This document shows, piece after piece, positions 15,829-24,523 of a stretch of 49,196 nucleotides of DNA. Under the pieces are notes generated by a model. That model made no database searches, was not told where the DNA came from, and saw only the letters and a list, made by a program, of their open reading frames with translations. A program made the translations under genes and the position numbers. The stretch is taken from positions 1 to 49,196 of the forward strand of contig JAFGCH010000068.1 in the NCBI GenBank assembly GCA_016932695.1. Direction: 5' to 3'. This stretch comes from Acidimicrobiia bacterium. GTDB taxonomy: Bacteria; Actinomycetota; Acidimicrobiia; Spongiisociales; UBA11373. The number at the start of each line of letters is the position of its first letter. Position 1 is the first letter of the stretch.

Positions 15829-16424
15829 CCCGCCGCCCTATCGAGCAGGGTGAGGACCTCCTCTACCACTGCGGGCACCGCCGCTCCCACGGGAGCGGTC
15901 ATCCCGCCCCCAACGGTGAGGTAGTCCCCGGCCTCCACCGCCACGATGGCCACCTCGGCGGGGACTTCCAACCCCAGGCTGCGCGCCAGCCCCACTGCCT
16001 CGAACAGACCGACGTAGTGGGGCGACCCACCCCAGGTGACGGCGGCGAAATCGCCCTCGCCCAGCACGGCCACGGTGCCCGGCTCGGCCGACCCGGTCAC
16101 CACGGTGTCCACCACGATCAGCCGGGAGGCGCCGACGACTGCTTCGAGGAGGTACATGCCGGTCAAGGCGGTCTCCACGACTTCGACGGTCCCCGCCCGG
16201 GGATGGTCGAAGGCACGCACGGTGGCCGCCGGGTCGAAAGCGGGCCCGGCCGGGCGGACCCGGCCGAGAGCGGCCAGGCGCCGGCAAAGCCGGCGGGCCA
16301 CCACTATGCCCAGCGCGTCATCGGAGATGAGGTCGTTGCCCAGGCAGAGCACCCGGATGGGGCGCTCTGCCCGGTCGCCTTCTCGAGACGGCGGTGCCGC
16401 GCTACTCGCGGTGGAGGCTGCCAT
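15819..16424 (-). CDS. [NiFe] hydrogenase maturation endopeptidase (HyaD/HycI family)
   Basis: Clips the C-terminal tail of the large subunit after nickel insertion. The 201 residues have the family start (RVLCLGNDLISDDALGIVVAR, with the metal-binding Asp), the hydrogenase-protease strand RLIVVDTVVTGSAEPGTVAVL with its Asp, and SPHYVGLFEAVGLARSLG, whose His is the third nickel ligand. ATG at 16424 overlaps the end of the large-subunit gene by 23 nt, so it is cotranslated with its only evident substrate. No hypA-F genes are in the window, so they must be elsewhere. Confidence 0.92.
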   Translation of the reverse strand: MAASTASSAAPPSREGDRAERPIRVLCLGNDLISDDALGIVVARRLCRRLAALGRVRPAGPAFDPAATVRAFDHPRAGTVEVVETALTGMYLLEAVVGASRLIVVDTVVTGSAEPGTVAVLGEGDFAAVTWGGSPHYVGLFEAVGLARSLGLEVPAEVAIVAVEAGDYLTVGGGMTAPVGAAVPAVVEEVLTLLDRAAGGA

Positions 16425-17955
16425 CGGAGTCGCGGCGCAGCCGCGACAGCGTCTCGCCCGCCGGCCCATGGACCTCCACTACAAGCGGCATGCTCCCCGG
16501 CAGGGAGTGGGTAGCGCAGGCGTGACAGGGGTCGTAGGCCCGGAAGGCCATCTCGACCTTGTTCAGGATCCCCTCGGACACAACGCCCTTGGAGATGAGG
16601 CCCTTGGCCGCCTTCTCCACGCTCATCGCCATGCGCGCCGAGTTGTTCTGTGTGGCCACGATCAGGTTGGCCTTCTCGATGATCCCGCGGGAGTCGGTGA
16701 CGTAGTGGTGGAAGAGGGTGCCCCGCGGCGCCTCGACCACCCCGACTCCCTCTCGCGGTGTCTCGGTGGGCAGGGTGCGCACGTTGGGGTCGATCAACTC
16801 GGGGTCGTCGGCCAGCTCCTTCAGCCTCTCGGTGGCGTTGAGGACCTCCACCACCCGGGCCCAGTGGTTGGCCAGGGTGTGGTGCACGGGCTTGCCCCCG
16901 AGGGTGGCGTACATCTCCTCAAAGGCCTCCTGGGCCAGCGGGGTGGACATGGCATCCGCGGCGTTCAGCCGGGCCAGCGGCGCCACGGAGAAAATGCCGC
17001 TCTCCATCCCGTCGGTGAACCCCTGCCAACCAAAGGGCTTGAGGTAGCAGAACTTCACGTAGGACCAGGGCTCGACATGCTCCGCCACGTAGTCGAGGTA
17101 GTCGGCCGGGGCGAACTTGGCCCACTCGCCTCCTTCAGGAGAGACCACCCGGATCTGCCCGTCGTAGAAGTTGGGCCGGTTCTTCTCGTCCATGACGCCC
17201 ATGTAGTAGGTGCGGTGGGTGAAGGCGTCGGAGAGAATCAGCTCCACATAGCCGGGGTTGCCCAGCACGACCTTCCGGAACAGATCGAGGGTGAAACGGG
17301 CGAACTCGACGGCGTCGGCCGCGGTCCGGCGGATCTCGGTTTGCTGCTCGGCGGTGACTCGCTTGGCCACCCCGCCGGGCAGGCCCAGCACCGGATGAAT
17401 GACCTTGCCGCCCACCATGGTGATGATCTCCCGCAGGCGCCGCCGCATGGCAATCACCTGCCGCCCCGTCTCCTCACCCACGGTGGCGATGACCCCCAGG
17501 ATGTTGCGCTGCGCCGCCGGGGCCTCGGGGCCGACCACGAAGTCGGGGCCGCCGAGGAAGTAGAAGTGGAGCAGATGGTCTTCGGCCATGAACGCCGAAT
17601 AGACCAACTCCCGGATCTTCTTCGCCGCCGGCGGCGGATCGACCTTGTAGAGGGCATCCAGGGTCTTGGTGGCCGCCATGTGGTGCGCCGTGGGACAGAC
17701 GCCGCAGATGCGGGAGGTGATCTGCGGCATGTCCTCGGCAGGCCGGCCCTCGGCGAACTTCTCGAATCCACGCAGCTCCGGGACCTGGAAGTAGGCGCGC
17801 TCTACCTCTCCGGCCTGATCGAGGAAGATGTCGATCTTCCCGTGGCCTTCGAGGCGCGTGATGGGATCGACGGTAATCCGGCGCCGGGCGTAGGCGGCCT
17901 TGGCTCCCTGTGAGCCCTGGTGCCAGGCCTCCTGGGTGGTCATCTCTTCTGACAT
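16402..17955 (-). CDS. mvhA: [NiFe] hydrogenase large subunit, MvhA-like (group 3 type)
   Basis: The 517-residue catalytic subunit carries the NiFe(CN)2CO site. The L1 motif is RICGVCPTAHH (C84, C87) and the L2 motif is DPCHACATH (475-483), after which a 34-residue tail would be removed by the adjacent protease. HPVLGLPGGVAKR and FEKFAEGRPAEDMPQITSRI are typical of soluble group 3 hydrogenases, and the MvhD and HdrA neighbours point to group 3c (F420-non-reducing). It oxidises or evolves H2 in the cytosol. The start at 17955 has GGAG 9 nt upstream, right after the mvhG stop. Confidence 0.95.
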   Translation of the reverse strand: MSEEMTTQEAWHQGSQGAKAAYARRRITVDPITRLEGHGKIDIFLDQAGEVERAYFQVPELRGFEKFAEGRPAEDMPQITSRICGVCPTAHHMAATKTLDALYKVDPPPAAKKIRELVYSAFMAEDHLLHFYFLGGPDFVVGPEAPAAQRNILGVIATVGEETGRQVIAMRRRLREIITMVGGKVIHPVLGLPGGVAKRVTAEQQTEIRRTAADAVEFARFTLDLFRKVVLGNPGYVELILSDAFTHRTYYMGVMDEKNRPNFYDGQIRVVSPEGGEWAKFAPADYLDYVAEHVEPWSYVKFCYLKPFGWQGFTDGMESGIFSVAPLARLNAADAMSTPLAQEAFEEMYATLGGKPVHHTLANHWARVVEVLNATERLKELADDPELIDPNVRTLPTETPREGVGVVEAPRGTLFHHYVTDSRGIIEKANLIVATQNNSARMAMSVEKAAKGLISKGVVSEGILNKVEMAFRAYDPCHACATHSLPGSMPLVVEVHGPAGETLSRLRRDSDGSLHRE

Positions 17956-17968
17956 CTCTCTGGGCTCC

Positions 17969-18949
17969 TCAGGCGTCGACGGGGGTCATCTTGCGCCGGC
18001 GCAACAGCGAGCCGGCCAAGCCGTAGCGGTAGAAGGTGCCGACGGGGTCGGGGATCCCGTCCAGCGCCCGATCGATGGCGGCTTCATCCTCGAAGCCGAG
18101 CATGGAGGCGATGGCCGAGAGATACTTGGCTCCCTGATCGCGCACCTTGGAGGTGGGGCCGAAGCAGCCGGTGCAGGGCATGTTGCCGTTGATGCACAGG
18201 TGGCCGCAGCCCGACCGGGTGGCGGGCCCCATGCAGAGCAGCCCCTGGGCGAGCAGGCAGGTCCCCTCGTCGGCGATCACCTCATGGGGCCGCCGGAAGC
18301 GCTCGATGGTGAGCTCCTGCGGCTTGGTATCGAGGCGAGGGCAGTCCTCGCACAGGGCGATATCGGGGGTCAGCACCGTGCCTGCCGGCGGCAGGTCGCC
18401 GCCGAGCAAGGTCTCCACCGCCCCGGCGATGATGTTCGGCGTGGGAGCGCAACCTGGGATGTAGTAGTCGACCTCGGTGACCTGGTCGAGGGCGCGCACC
18501 GTGTTGTAGAAGCCGGGAAGGTGGACCCGGTCCCCGTTGTGCGCCAGGCTGACCTGAGGCAGGGTCCCCTCAGGGTTCACCGTCGAGGCCGTGGTGCGGT
18601 AGGCGGTATCGAAGATCGCCTCCCGATCCCACAGGTTGGCCAGGGCAGGGATGCCGCCCAGGTGAGCGCAAGACCCGAAGGCCACCAGGACCTTGGACTT
18701 GCGCCGCAGGAGGAGAGCCATCTCCTCTTGCTCCGTGGTGCGAATGGCCCCGTTGACGAAGGAGGCCAGGATCGACCCGTCCTCCATGGCCTCCACGTCG
18801 GACTTCTTGAAGTCCAGCGCCACCGGCCAGAACACGATGTCCACCGCCGCCACCACGTCGAGGATCTTCTCGGCGAGGTCGACCACGGCTTCTTCGCAGC
18901 CGCCGCAGGAGGCGCACCAGTAGAAGGCGACCTTCGGCTTGTCGGGCAT
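17969..18949 (-). CDS. mvhG: [NiFe] hydrogenase small subunit, MvhG-like
   Basis: Electron-transfer subunit of 326 residues. The proximal-cluster ligands lie in FYWCASCGGCEEAV (C12, C15, C18 available), GSCAHLGGIPAL and DYYIPGCAPTPN. A long C-terminal Cys-rich part (LCEDCPRLDTKP; LLCMGPATRSGCGHLCINGNM; CTGCFGP) would hold further FeS clusters that lead to MvhD. No Tat signal is present, so the enzyme is cytosolic, as expected for group 3. ATG at 18949 overlaps the mvhD stop as ATGA. Confidence 0.94.
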   Translation of the reverse strand: MPDKPKVAFYWCASCGGCEEAVVDLAEKILDVVAAVDIVFWPVALDFKKSDVEAMEDGSILASFVNGAIRTTEQEEMALLLRRKSKVLVAFGSCAHLGGIPALANLWDREAIFDTAYRTTASTVNPEGTLPQVSLAHNGDRVHLPGFYNTVRALDQVTEVDYYIPGCAPTPNIIAGAVETLLGGDLPPAGTVLTPDIALCEDCPRLDTKPQELTIERFRRPHEVIADEGTCLLAQGLLCMGPATRSGCGHLCINGNMPCTGCFGPTSKVRDQGAKYLSAIASMLGFEDEAAIDRALDGIPDPVGTFYRYGLAGSLLRRRKMTPVDA

Positions 18950-19464
18950 CAGACCGTCACCCCTTCCACCTCTTCGTCCGCCTCTTCCTCGAGGCCTACC
19001 GCCCAATCCTCCGGGGGAGTCCCCAAGCGAGCCGGGCCCAGGGCCTTGACCTGAGCCACCATCTCGTTCACCACATCGCGTAGCTTGTCGGCCTCCGCCG
19101 CTGAGATCCACTCCAGGCGAACGCGCTCGTCTTCGATGCCGAAAGCCAGCAGCATCCGCTTGAGCAGCCGGAAGCGGCGCAGGGCCTTGTAGTTGCCGGA
19201 CTGGTAATGGCAGTCGCCGGGGTGGCACCCGCCGATCAGCACCCCGTCGGCCCCGTGGGCCAGCGCCTCCAGCACGAACTGCGGGTCGACCCGCCCCGAG
19301 CACATCACCCGGATCACCCGGGTGTTGGGGGCGTACTTCATGCGGGAGGTGCCGGCCAGGTCGGCGGCCAAGTAGGTGCACCAGTTGCAGAAGAAGGCCA
19401 CGATCTTGGGTTCCCAGCCGTCGGCGGTGGCCGGCGCGGCCGGTTTGTCCATCGGTTCAGGCAT
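18949..19464 (-). CDS. mvhD: Hydrogenase delta subunit, MvhD/FlpD type
   Basis: A 171-residue iron-sulfur protein that links MvhAG to HdrA in the known Mvh-Hdr complex. Cys residues at C26, C29 (AFFCNWCTYLAADLAG), C55 (VMCSGRVD), C80 and C85 (GGCHPGDCHYQSGN) match the family's [2Fe-2S] pattern. The segment LKRMLLAFGIEDERVRLEWISAAEA is also characteristic. ATG at 19464 overlaps the hdrA end; an internal ATG at 19452 is possible but lacks a ribosome binding site. A short acidic extension closes the protein. Confidence 0.94.
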   Translation of the reverse strand: MPEPMDKPAAPATADGWEPKIVAFFCNWCTYLAADLAGTSRMKYAPNTRVIRVMCSGRVDPQFVLEALAHGADGVLIGGCHPGDCHYQSGNYKALRRFRLLKRMLLAFGIEDERVRLEWISAAEADKLRDVVNEMVAQVKALGPARLGTPPEDWAVGLEEEADEEVEGVTV

Positions 19465-21439
19465 TGGCCAGCACCCCCAGGATCTCCTCGTAGATCTCCT
19501 CATCCTCGAACAGGTTCTGCCGGATCGACCCGGAGGGGCAGGCGGCCACGCAGGTGCCGCAGCCCTTGCAGAGCACCGGGTTGATGTAGGCCTTCCCATC
19601 CACCCGGCTTATGGCGGTGTAGGGGCACAGCGGGATGCAGGTCTTGCACCCCGAGCACTCCTCCGTCACCACGTAAGCGGTGTTGGGCTCCATCTCCACG
19701 AAGCCCTTGTCCACCAGCGCCAGGGCCTCGGCGGCGGCGGCCCCGGCCTGGGCCACCGTGTCGGGGATGTCCTTGGGGCCCTGGCAACACCCGGCCAGGA
19801 AGATGCCGTCGGTGAAGGTGCTCACCGGCGCCAGCTTGGGATGGCGCTCCATGAAGAAGCCGCCACCGCCGCAGGTGATGTTGAAGGTGCGCCGCACCTC
19901 GTCGGCGTCGGCCTGGGCCTCGAGCCCGGTGGCCAGCACCACCATGTCGACCGGGATCTTGCGCACCCGGCCGAGCAGGGTGTCCTCGGCCTGCAGGACC
20001 ACCCGGCCGGTATTGCCCGCTTCGGGGTACACGTCGGCGACCTTGCCCCGGATGAAGTGCACTCCTTCTTCGGCCACCCGGTTGTAGAACTCCTCCATGC
20101 CCTTGCCGGGAGCCCGGATGTCGATGTAGAAGTTGTAGATCTCGGCGCCGGTCTTCTCCTTGACCAGGTGGGCCAGCTTCAGCGAGTACATGCAGCACAC
20201 CCGGGAGCAGTGCTCGTTGGTGTTGACGTCACGACTACCGACGCAGTGGACGATCCCCACCGTCTCGGGGGTGCGCCCATCCCGCAGCGTGACGTGGCCT
20301 TCGGTGGGGCCGGAAGCATTCACTAGGCGCTCGATCTCCATGGCGGTGTAGACATTGGGGTAGACCCCGTACCCGTAGGAGGGGGTCCGCCTCGGGTCGA
20401 AGGTCTTGAAGCCGGTGGCGACCACGATGGCCCCGACCTCCACCGTGTCGAAGGTCTCGGTCTGGGTGAAGTCGATGGCGTTGCGCTCGGCGCAGACCTC
20501 CACGCAAGTCTTCTTGCAGCGCCCAGTGCGGAACTCGATGCAGGCGTCCTGGTCGATGACCACCACCTGCGGCACCGCCTGGGGGAAGGGGATGTAGACC
20601 GGCTTGCGCATGTTCAGGCCCAGGTTGAACTCGTCGGGGGTCTTGCCGCGGCGGAACACGCAGACCTCGATGCACTCCATGCAGCCGACACAGGCCTCCT
20701 CGATGATGAAGCGCGGCTTGTGGCGCACCGTCACCTGGTAGTTGCCCACGTAGCCGTCGACCTTGTCGACTTCGGCCATGGTCCACAGCGTGATGTTGGG
20801 ATGCTGGCCGACCTCGGTCATCTTCGGAGTGAGGATGCAGGCGGCGCAGTCCAGCGTGGGGAAGGTCTTGTCGAACTGGGCCATGTGCCCCCCGATGGAG
20901 GGCTCCCGCTCCACCAGATAGACCTTCTTCCCGGCGTTGGCCAGGGTGAGGGCGGCGTGGATGCCGGCAATGCCGCCGCCCACCACCATGACCGCCGGGT
21001 TGACGTTCACCCGCGCCCGCTCGAGCGGCTTGTGGAAGCGGACCCGGTGTATCGCGGCCCGAATGAGGTCCTTGGCCTTGGCCGTGGCCTCAACGATGTC
21101 GGTGTGCACCCAGGAGTCCAGTTCCCGGATGCTGACCATGTGGAAGTAGTAGGGGTTGATGCCGCCGGCAGCGGTGGCCCGCCGGAAAGTGGCCTCATGC
21201 AGGCTCGGGGAGCAGGCGGCCACGATGACTCGATCCAGCTGATTGGCCAGGATGTCTTCCTTGATCAGCTCCTGGCCCGGGTCGGAGCACATGTACTTGT
21301 AGGTCTTGGAGACCGTTACTCCGGGCAGCCCGGCGGCGTACTCCGCTACCGCCTCGACGTCGACCGTCGCCGCGATGTTGGTGCCGCAGTGGCAAACGTA
21401 GACCCCGATTCTCGGCTGGCCGTTCGTGTCGGCACTCAT
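19457..21439 (-). CDS. hdrA: Heterodisulfide reductase subunit A-like flavin/FeS protein
   Basis: A 660-residue HdrA, the FAD-containing centre of flavin-based electron bifurcation in Mvh-Hdr complexes. The order is an N-terminal HdrA domain (YVCHCGTNIA; CSPSLHEATF), FAD-binding GGGIAG (154-159), the LDCAACILTPKM motif (C198, C201), a first FeS set (C250-x2-C253-x2-C256-x3-C260, then CKKTCVEVC), and a C-terminal two-cluster ferredoxin domain (CSGCKTCIPLCP; CKGCGTCVAACP). All expected Cys are present. It is coupled by ATGA to the membrane oxidoreductase gene upstream and overlaps mvhD downstream. The actual acceptor is not CoM-S-S-CoB in a bacterium and is unknown. Confidence 0.95.
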   Translation of the reverse strand: MSADTNGQPRIGVYVCHCGTNIAATVDVEAVAEYAAGLPGVTVSKTYKYMCSDPGQELIKEDILANQLDRVIVAACSPSLHEATFRRATAAGGINPYYFHMVSIRELDSWVHTDIVEATAKAKDLIRAAIHRVRFHKPLERARVNVNPAVMVVGGGIAGIHAALTLANAGKKVYLVEREPSIGGHMAQFDKTFPTLDCAACILTPKMTEVGQHPNITLWTMAEVDKVDGYVGNYQVTVRHKPRFIIEEACVGCMECIEVCVFRRGKTPDEFNLGLNMRKPVYIPFPQAVPQVVVIDQDACIEFRTGRCKKTCVEVCAERNAIDFTQTETFDTVEVGAIVVATGFKTFDPRRTPSYGYGVYPNVYTAMEIERLVNASGPTEGHVTLRDGRTPETVGIVHCVGSRDVNTNEHCSRVCCMYSLKLAHLVKEKTGAEIYNFYIDIRAPGKGMEEFYNRVAEEGVHFIRGKVADVYPEAGNTGRVVLQAEDTLLGRVRKIPVDMVVLATGLEAQADADEVRRTFNITCGGGGFFMERHPKLAPVSTFTDGIFLAGCCQGPKDIPDTVAQAGAAAAEALALVDKGFVEMEPNTAYVVTEECSGCKTCIPLCPYTAISRVDGKAYINPVLCKGCGTCVAACPSGSIRQNLFEDEEIYEEILGVLANA

Positions 21440-23544
21440 GCCTCGCTCCTCTGTGTCGCGCCGATGGCGTCTTCCACCAGTTCCACGATATCGCGCACCG
21501 CGAGCACCTCTTCCAGACCGGTCGTCTTGAGGGCGTCGCGGAACATCACCAAGTCCTTCGGGCAGGCCACGACCAGCGTGCCCACCCCCTTCAGGCCGGC
21601 GGCTTCGCGCACCCGGCTCTCCGCCGGGCGCTCCTTCACCCCAGGCACATCTTCCATCCAGATCCGCCCGCCGCCGGCCCCGCAGCAGAAGGCCCGCTCA
21701 CGGTTACGCGGCATCTCATGCAGCGGCGCGCCGAGCGCGGTCAGCACCCGGCGCGGGGCATCGAACACCCGGCCGTACCGGCCCAGGTAGCAGGGGTCGT
21801 GATAGGTGACGTCGCCCCGGAGCGGGGCGACGATGCAGAGCCTGCCGCTCTCGAGAAGGCCCGCCAGCACCTCGGTGTGGTGCAGCACCGGTACCCCACC
21901 GTTGCCGTTGAGGCTTCCGTACTCTCGAGTCAAGGCATGGTAGCTGTGCGGGTCGGTGGTGAGGATCTTGCGGAACTGCGCCTTTGCCAGCGCCTGCAGG
22001 TTCTTGTCCCGCTGCATCTCGAAGAGGCCTTCTTCTCCGATGCGCCGCACATCGGTGCCGGTGTTCTGCTCGGCCTCGTAGAGAATGCCGAAGTCGAGGC
22101 CGGCCGCGTGGAACACCCGGGCAGCCGCCAGGGTGACGGCCTGCGCCCGGGGGTCGAACGAGGCGTAATCCCCGACGAACCACAGGTACTCCACCGGTTC
22201 CTTGCGGGCGTCCTTCACCTCGAAGGGCAGCTCCTTGACCCAACGCGCCCGATTGCGCGGCGACTGGCCGAGGGAGTTGCCGTAGCGCATAACGTTGGTG
22301 AGCGTGTCCTGTATGCGGTCGCTCACCTCGCCCCGAGCGACCAGGTCGCGCCGCATCTGCAGGATCAGCGGCAGGTGCTGGATCCCCAGAGGGCAGACCT
22401 CGTCGCAGGCGAGGCATGAGGTACAGGACCACAACCAGGAGGCCGGGATGACCTCTCCGGCGAGAGCGGGTGCCGTCGCCGTCGTGCCCGGGGCGGGACG
22501 CAACCCGGGCAGTAGCCGGCGAGCACTCACCTGCAAGGCCAGGATGAGATCGCGCGGGGAGAGGGGGAAGCCACCTTCGGCCGCCGGGCACTCCACGTGG
22601 CAACGACCGCAACGAATGCAGGCTTCGAGGATCGCCAGCTCACCTCGGCTGAGGTCTTCGAGGCGGCCGTAGCCCCCGCCGGCCGTGGGAACCGCTGGGG
22701 GCATGTCCCCGATTCGGGCCGGCTTCACCGCCAGGCTGTACCACCCGGCGAGCATGTGCCAAGCCTTCGAGGTGGGGATGAAGGCAATGAGCGCCATTGC
22801 GCTCAGGGCGTGGAACACCCACAGGTAGCCGAAGGTGGTATCGGCGCCGCTCGCGGTGACTCCGGTGTCTCCCAGCCACCCGCTCAGCAGCCAGCCGACG
22901 AAGGAGACCCCTTCGAAGGACGGGTTCGTGGCCCGGATCCGCAAGGCCTCCAGGAAGAAACCGCCCAGCCCGGCAGTGAGCAGCAGGACGAGGAAGGCCC
23001 AATCCTCCCAGCGCACCACTCGCGGCTTGAGGAAAGCCACGTCGTCGCGTTCTTCTACTCGCAACTGGCGGGGGCGCAGCACGGCCCGCCGGAAGACGAA
23101 CATCGCCAGGCCCACCACCAGGATGGCCCCCGAGAAGTCTGCCAGCCAGGAGAAGACCAGGTAGAAGTCGCCCTTCATGAAGGTCCACGACGGCAGCAGC
23201 GGGTGGAGGATGTCATTGTCCACCAGCACCAGGATGGTGGCGACGAACAGGCCCACGAACCCCCAGAAGACGGCCAGGTGGGCCAGCCCGGCGTACCAGT
23301 TGTCGCGAAGGACGTTGCGGTTGGTGAACACTCCCAGCAGGGCGCCGGGCAGCCGGCGCCAGGCCGGCCGGTCGGCCGGGTCCTGCCTCCCCGAGCGGTA
23401 GCGGCGGATCTTGCGGGCCACCGCGTAGAAGAACCACACCAGCGTTGCCACCGCGACCACGTAGAAGGTGATGGTGAGCCAGAGCGGCAGCGAGTAGAAG
23501 ACCGGTCGGGAGACCGGATCACCGGCTTCGGCTGCCCAGATCAC
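21436..23544 (-). CDS. Membrane cytochrome b/FeS/CCG-domain oxidoreductase (EMO-like, HdrDE-like)
   Basis: A 702-residue fusion. The N-terminal NarI/HdrE-like part has five membrane helices (near 20-45, 85-108, 126-152, 181-200, 240-265) with His candidates for heme b (H89, H245, H263). Two [4Fe-4S] motifs follow (C309-x2-C-x2-C-x3-CP and C374-x2-C-x2-C-x3-CP), then two CCG-type regions. The second CCG region is intact (DPCYLGRY, FCCGAGGG, VACPKD); in the first the usual Cys are replaced (FVGDYASFD, EAEQNTGTD). Such proteins beside etfAB are known as ETF:menaquinone oxidoreductases. It is coupled by ATGA to etfA and hdrA. Confidence 0.88.
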   Translation of the reverse strand: MIWAAEAGDPVSRPVFYSLPLWLTITFYVVAVATLVWFFYAVARKIRRYRSGRQDPADRPAWRRLPGALLGVFTNRNVLRDNWYAGLAHLAVFWGFVGLFVATILVLVDNDILHPLLPSWTFMKGDFYLVFSWLADFSGAILVVGLAMFVFRRAVLRPRQLRVEERDDVAFLKPRVVRWEDWAFLVLLLTAGLGGFFLEALRIRATNPSFEGVSFVGWLLSGWLGDTGVTASGADTTFGYLWVFHALSAMALIAFIPTSKAWHMLAGWYSLAVKPARIGDMPPAVPTAGGGYGRLEDLSRGELAILEACIRCGRCHVECPAAEGGFPLSPRDLILALQVSARRLLPGLRPAPGTTATAPALAGEVIPASWLWSCTSCLACDEVCPLGIQHLPLILQMRRDLVARGEVSDRIQDTLTNVMRYGNSLGQSPRNRARWVKELPFEVKDARKEPVEYLWFVGDYASFDPRAQAVTLAAARVFHAAGLDFGILYEAEQNTGTDVRRIGEEGLFEMQRDKNLQALAKAQFRKILTTDPHSYHALTREYGSLNGNGGVPVLHHTEVLAGLLESGRLCIVAPLRGDVTYHDPCYLGRYGRVFDAPRRVLTALGAPLHEMPRNRERAFCCGAGGGRIWMEDVPGVKERPAESRVREAAGLKGVGTLVVACPKDLVMFRDALKTTGLEEVLAVRDIVELVEDAIGATQRSEA

Positions 23545-24515
23545 GACTTGTGCTCCTTGACCTTGTCGATCAGCACCGGCACGAACTCGAGCAAGTCCTC
23601 GGCCACTCCATAGTGGGCCACGTTGAAGATGGGTGCCCCGGGGTCGGTGTTGACGGCGACGATCAGCGCCGCGTCCTTCATCCCCTCGACGTGCTCCGGG
23701 GCCCCGCTGATGCCCAGAGCGATGTAGAGCTTGGGCTTGACCAGCATGCCGGACTTGCCCACTTGCCGGGTCATGGGCAGCCAGCCCATGTCGACGGCGG
23801 GGCGGGATGCGCTGACTGCACCGCCGAGCAACTCCGCCAACTCCTCGGCCAGGTCGAGGTTGGCTTGCCCTTGAAGCCCGCGCCCCACCGAGACCAGCAC
23901 CTCCTGCTGGGTGATGTCGATGTCCCCGGCCTCGGGCTCCTCGTACCCCAGGAGGCGTACCCCGCAGGTCTCAGGAGCCGGCGCGGCTACGGGCTCGACC
24001 TCGGGTCGCTTTGTCGACCGCCCGGCATCGGCTCGGCGAGCGCCGGGCAGCACCCCGATCACCACGGGCTCGCTCTCGGGAACGGCCCGCACCTCCATCT
24101 TGCCCCCGAACACCAGGCAACGGGCTTCCAGCCCGTCGCCGACGGCGGCCACGTCCATGCAGAAGTTGACCAGGGGAACCCCCAGTCGTGCCGGCAGCAG
24201 TCCCACCAGGTCCCAACTCACGTTGGTGATGGGCACCAGCACGACGGTGGGCTTCCGTTCCGTGGCAAGGGCGGCCAGAGCCCGGCTGCCCACCTCGCCC
24301 ACCGGTTCGGCAAAGGCCGGGGAGTCGGCGTAGAGAACGCGATCGGCCAGGCCCAGCGACTCCGCAAGGCCGACCACCCCGCTCCCCAGCAACACAGCCT
24401 CCAGGGCGGCGCCCCGGTCGTCGGCGATCTGCCGGCCGAGCGCCAGCAGCTCGTAAGTCACCTCGGAGAGGCCTCCCCGCCACTGCTCGGCGATTACCCA
24501 GACAGCTCCCGGCAT
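23541..24515 (-). CDS. etfA: Electron transfer flavoprotein alpha subunit
   Basis: A 324-residue FAD-binding subunit. The C-terminal FAD domain is canonical: LVSVGRGLQGQANLDLAEEL, SRPAVDMGWLPMTRQVGKSG, PKLYIALGISGAPEHVEGM and VNTDPGAPIFNVAHYGVAEDL. The linker (residues ~150-190) is longer and Arg/Pro-rich. With EtfB it collects electrons from acyl-CoA or other flavin dehydrogenases and passes them to the membrane oxidoreductase encoded next. ATG at 24515, with GGAG 5 nt upstream, is preferred over the GTG at 24521. Whether this ETF bifurcates cannot be decided from the motifs alone. Confidence 0.94.
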   Translation of the reverse strand: MPGAVWVIAEQWRGGLSEVTYELLALGRQIADDRGAALEAVLLGSGVVGLAESLGLADRVLYADSPAFAEPVGEVGSRALAALATERKPTVVLVPITNVSWDLVGLLPARLGVPLVNFCMDVAAVGDGLEARCLVFGGKMEVRAVPESEPVVIGVLPGARRADAGRSTKRPEVEPVAAPAPETCGVRLLGYEEPEAGDIDITQQEVLVSVGRGLQGQANLDLAEELAELLGGAVSASRPAVDMGWLPMTRQVGKSGMLVKPKLYIALGISGAPEHVEGMKDAALIVAVNTDPGAPIFNVAHYGVAEDLLEFVPVLIDKVKEHKS

Positions 24516-24523
24516 AGTCACTC

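Noticed and set aside
16036-17913. 625-codon plus-strand frame opposite the hydrogenase large subunit
   Set aside because: Antisense shadow of mvhA with no recognisable domain.
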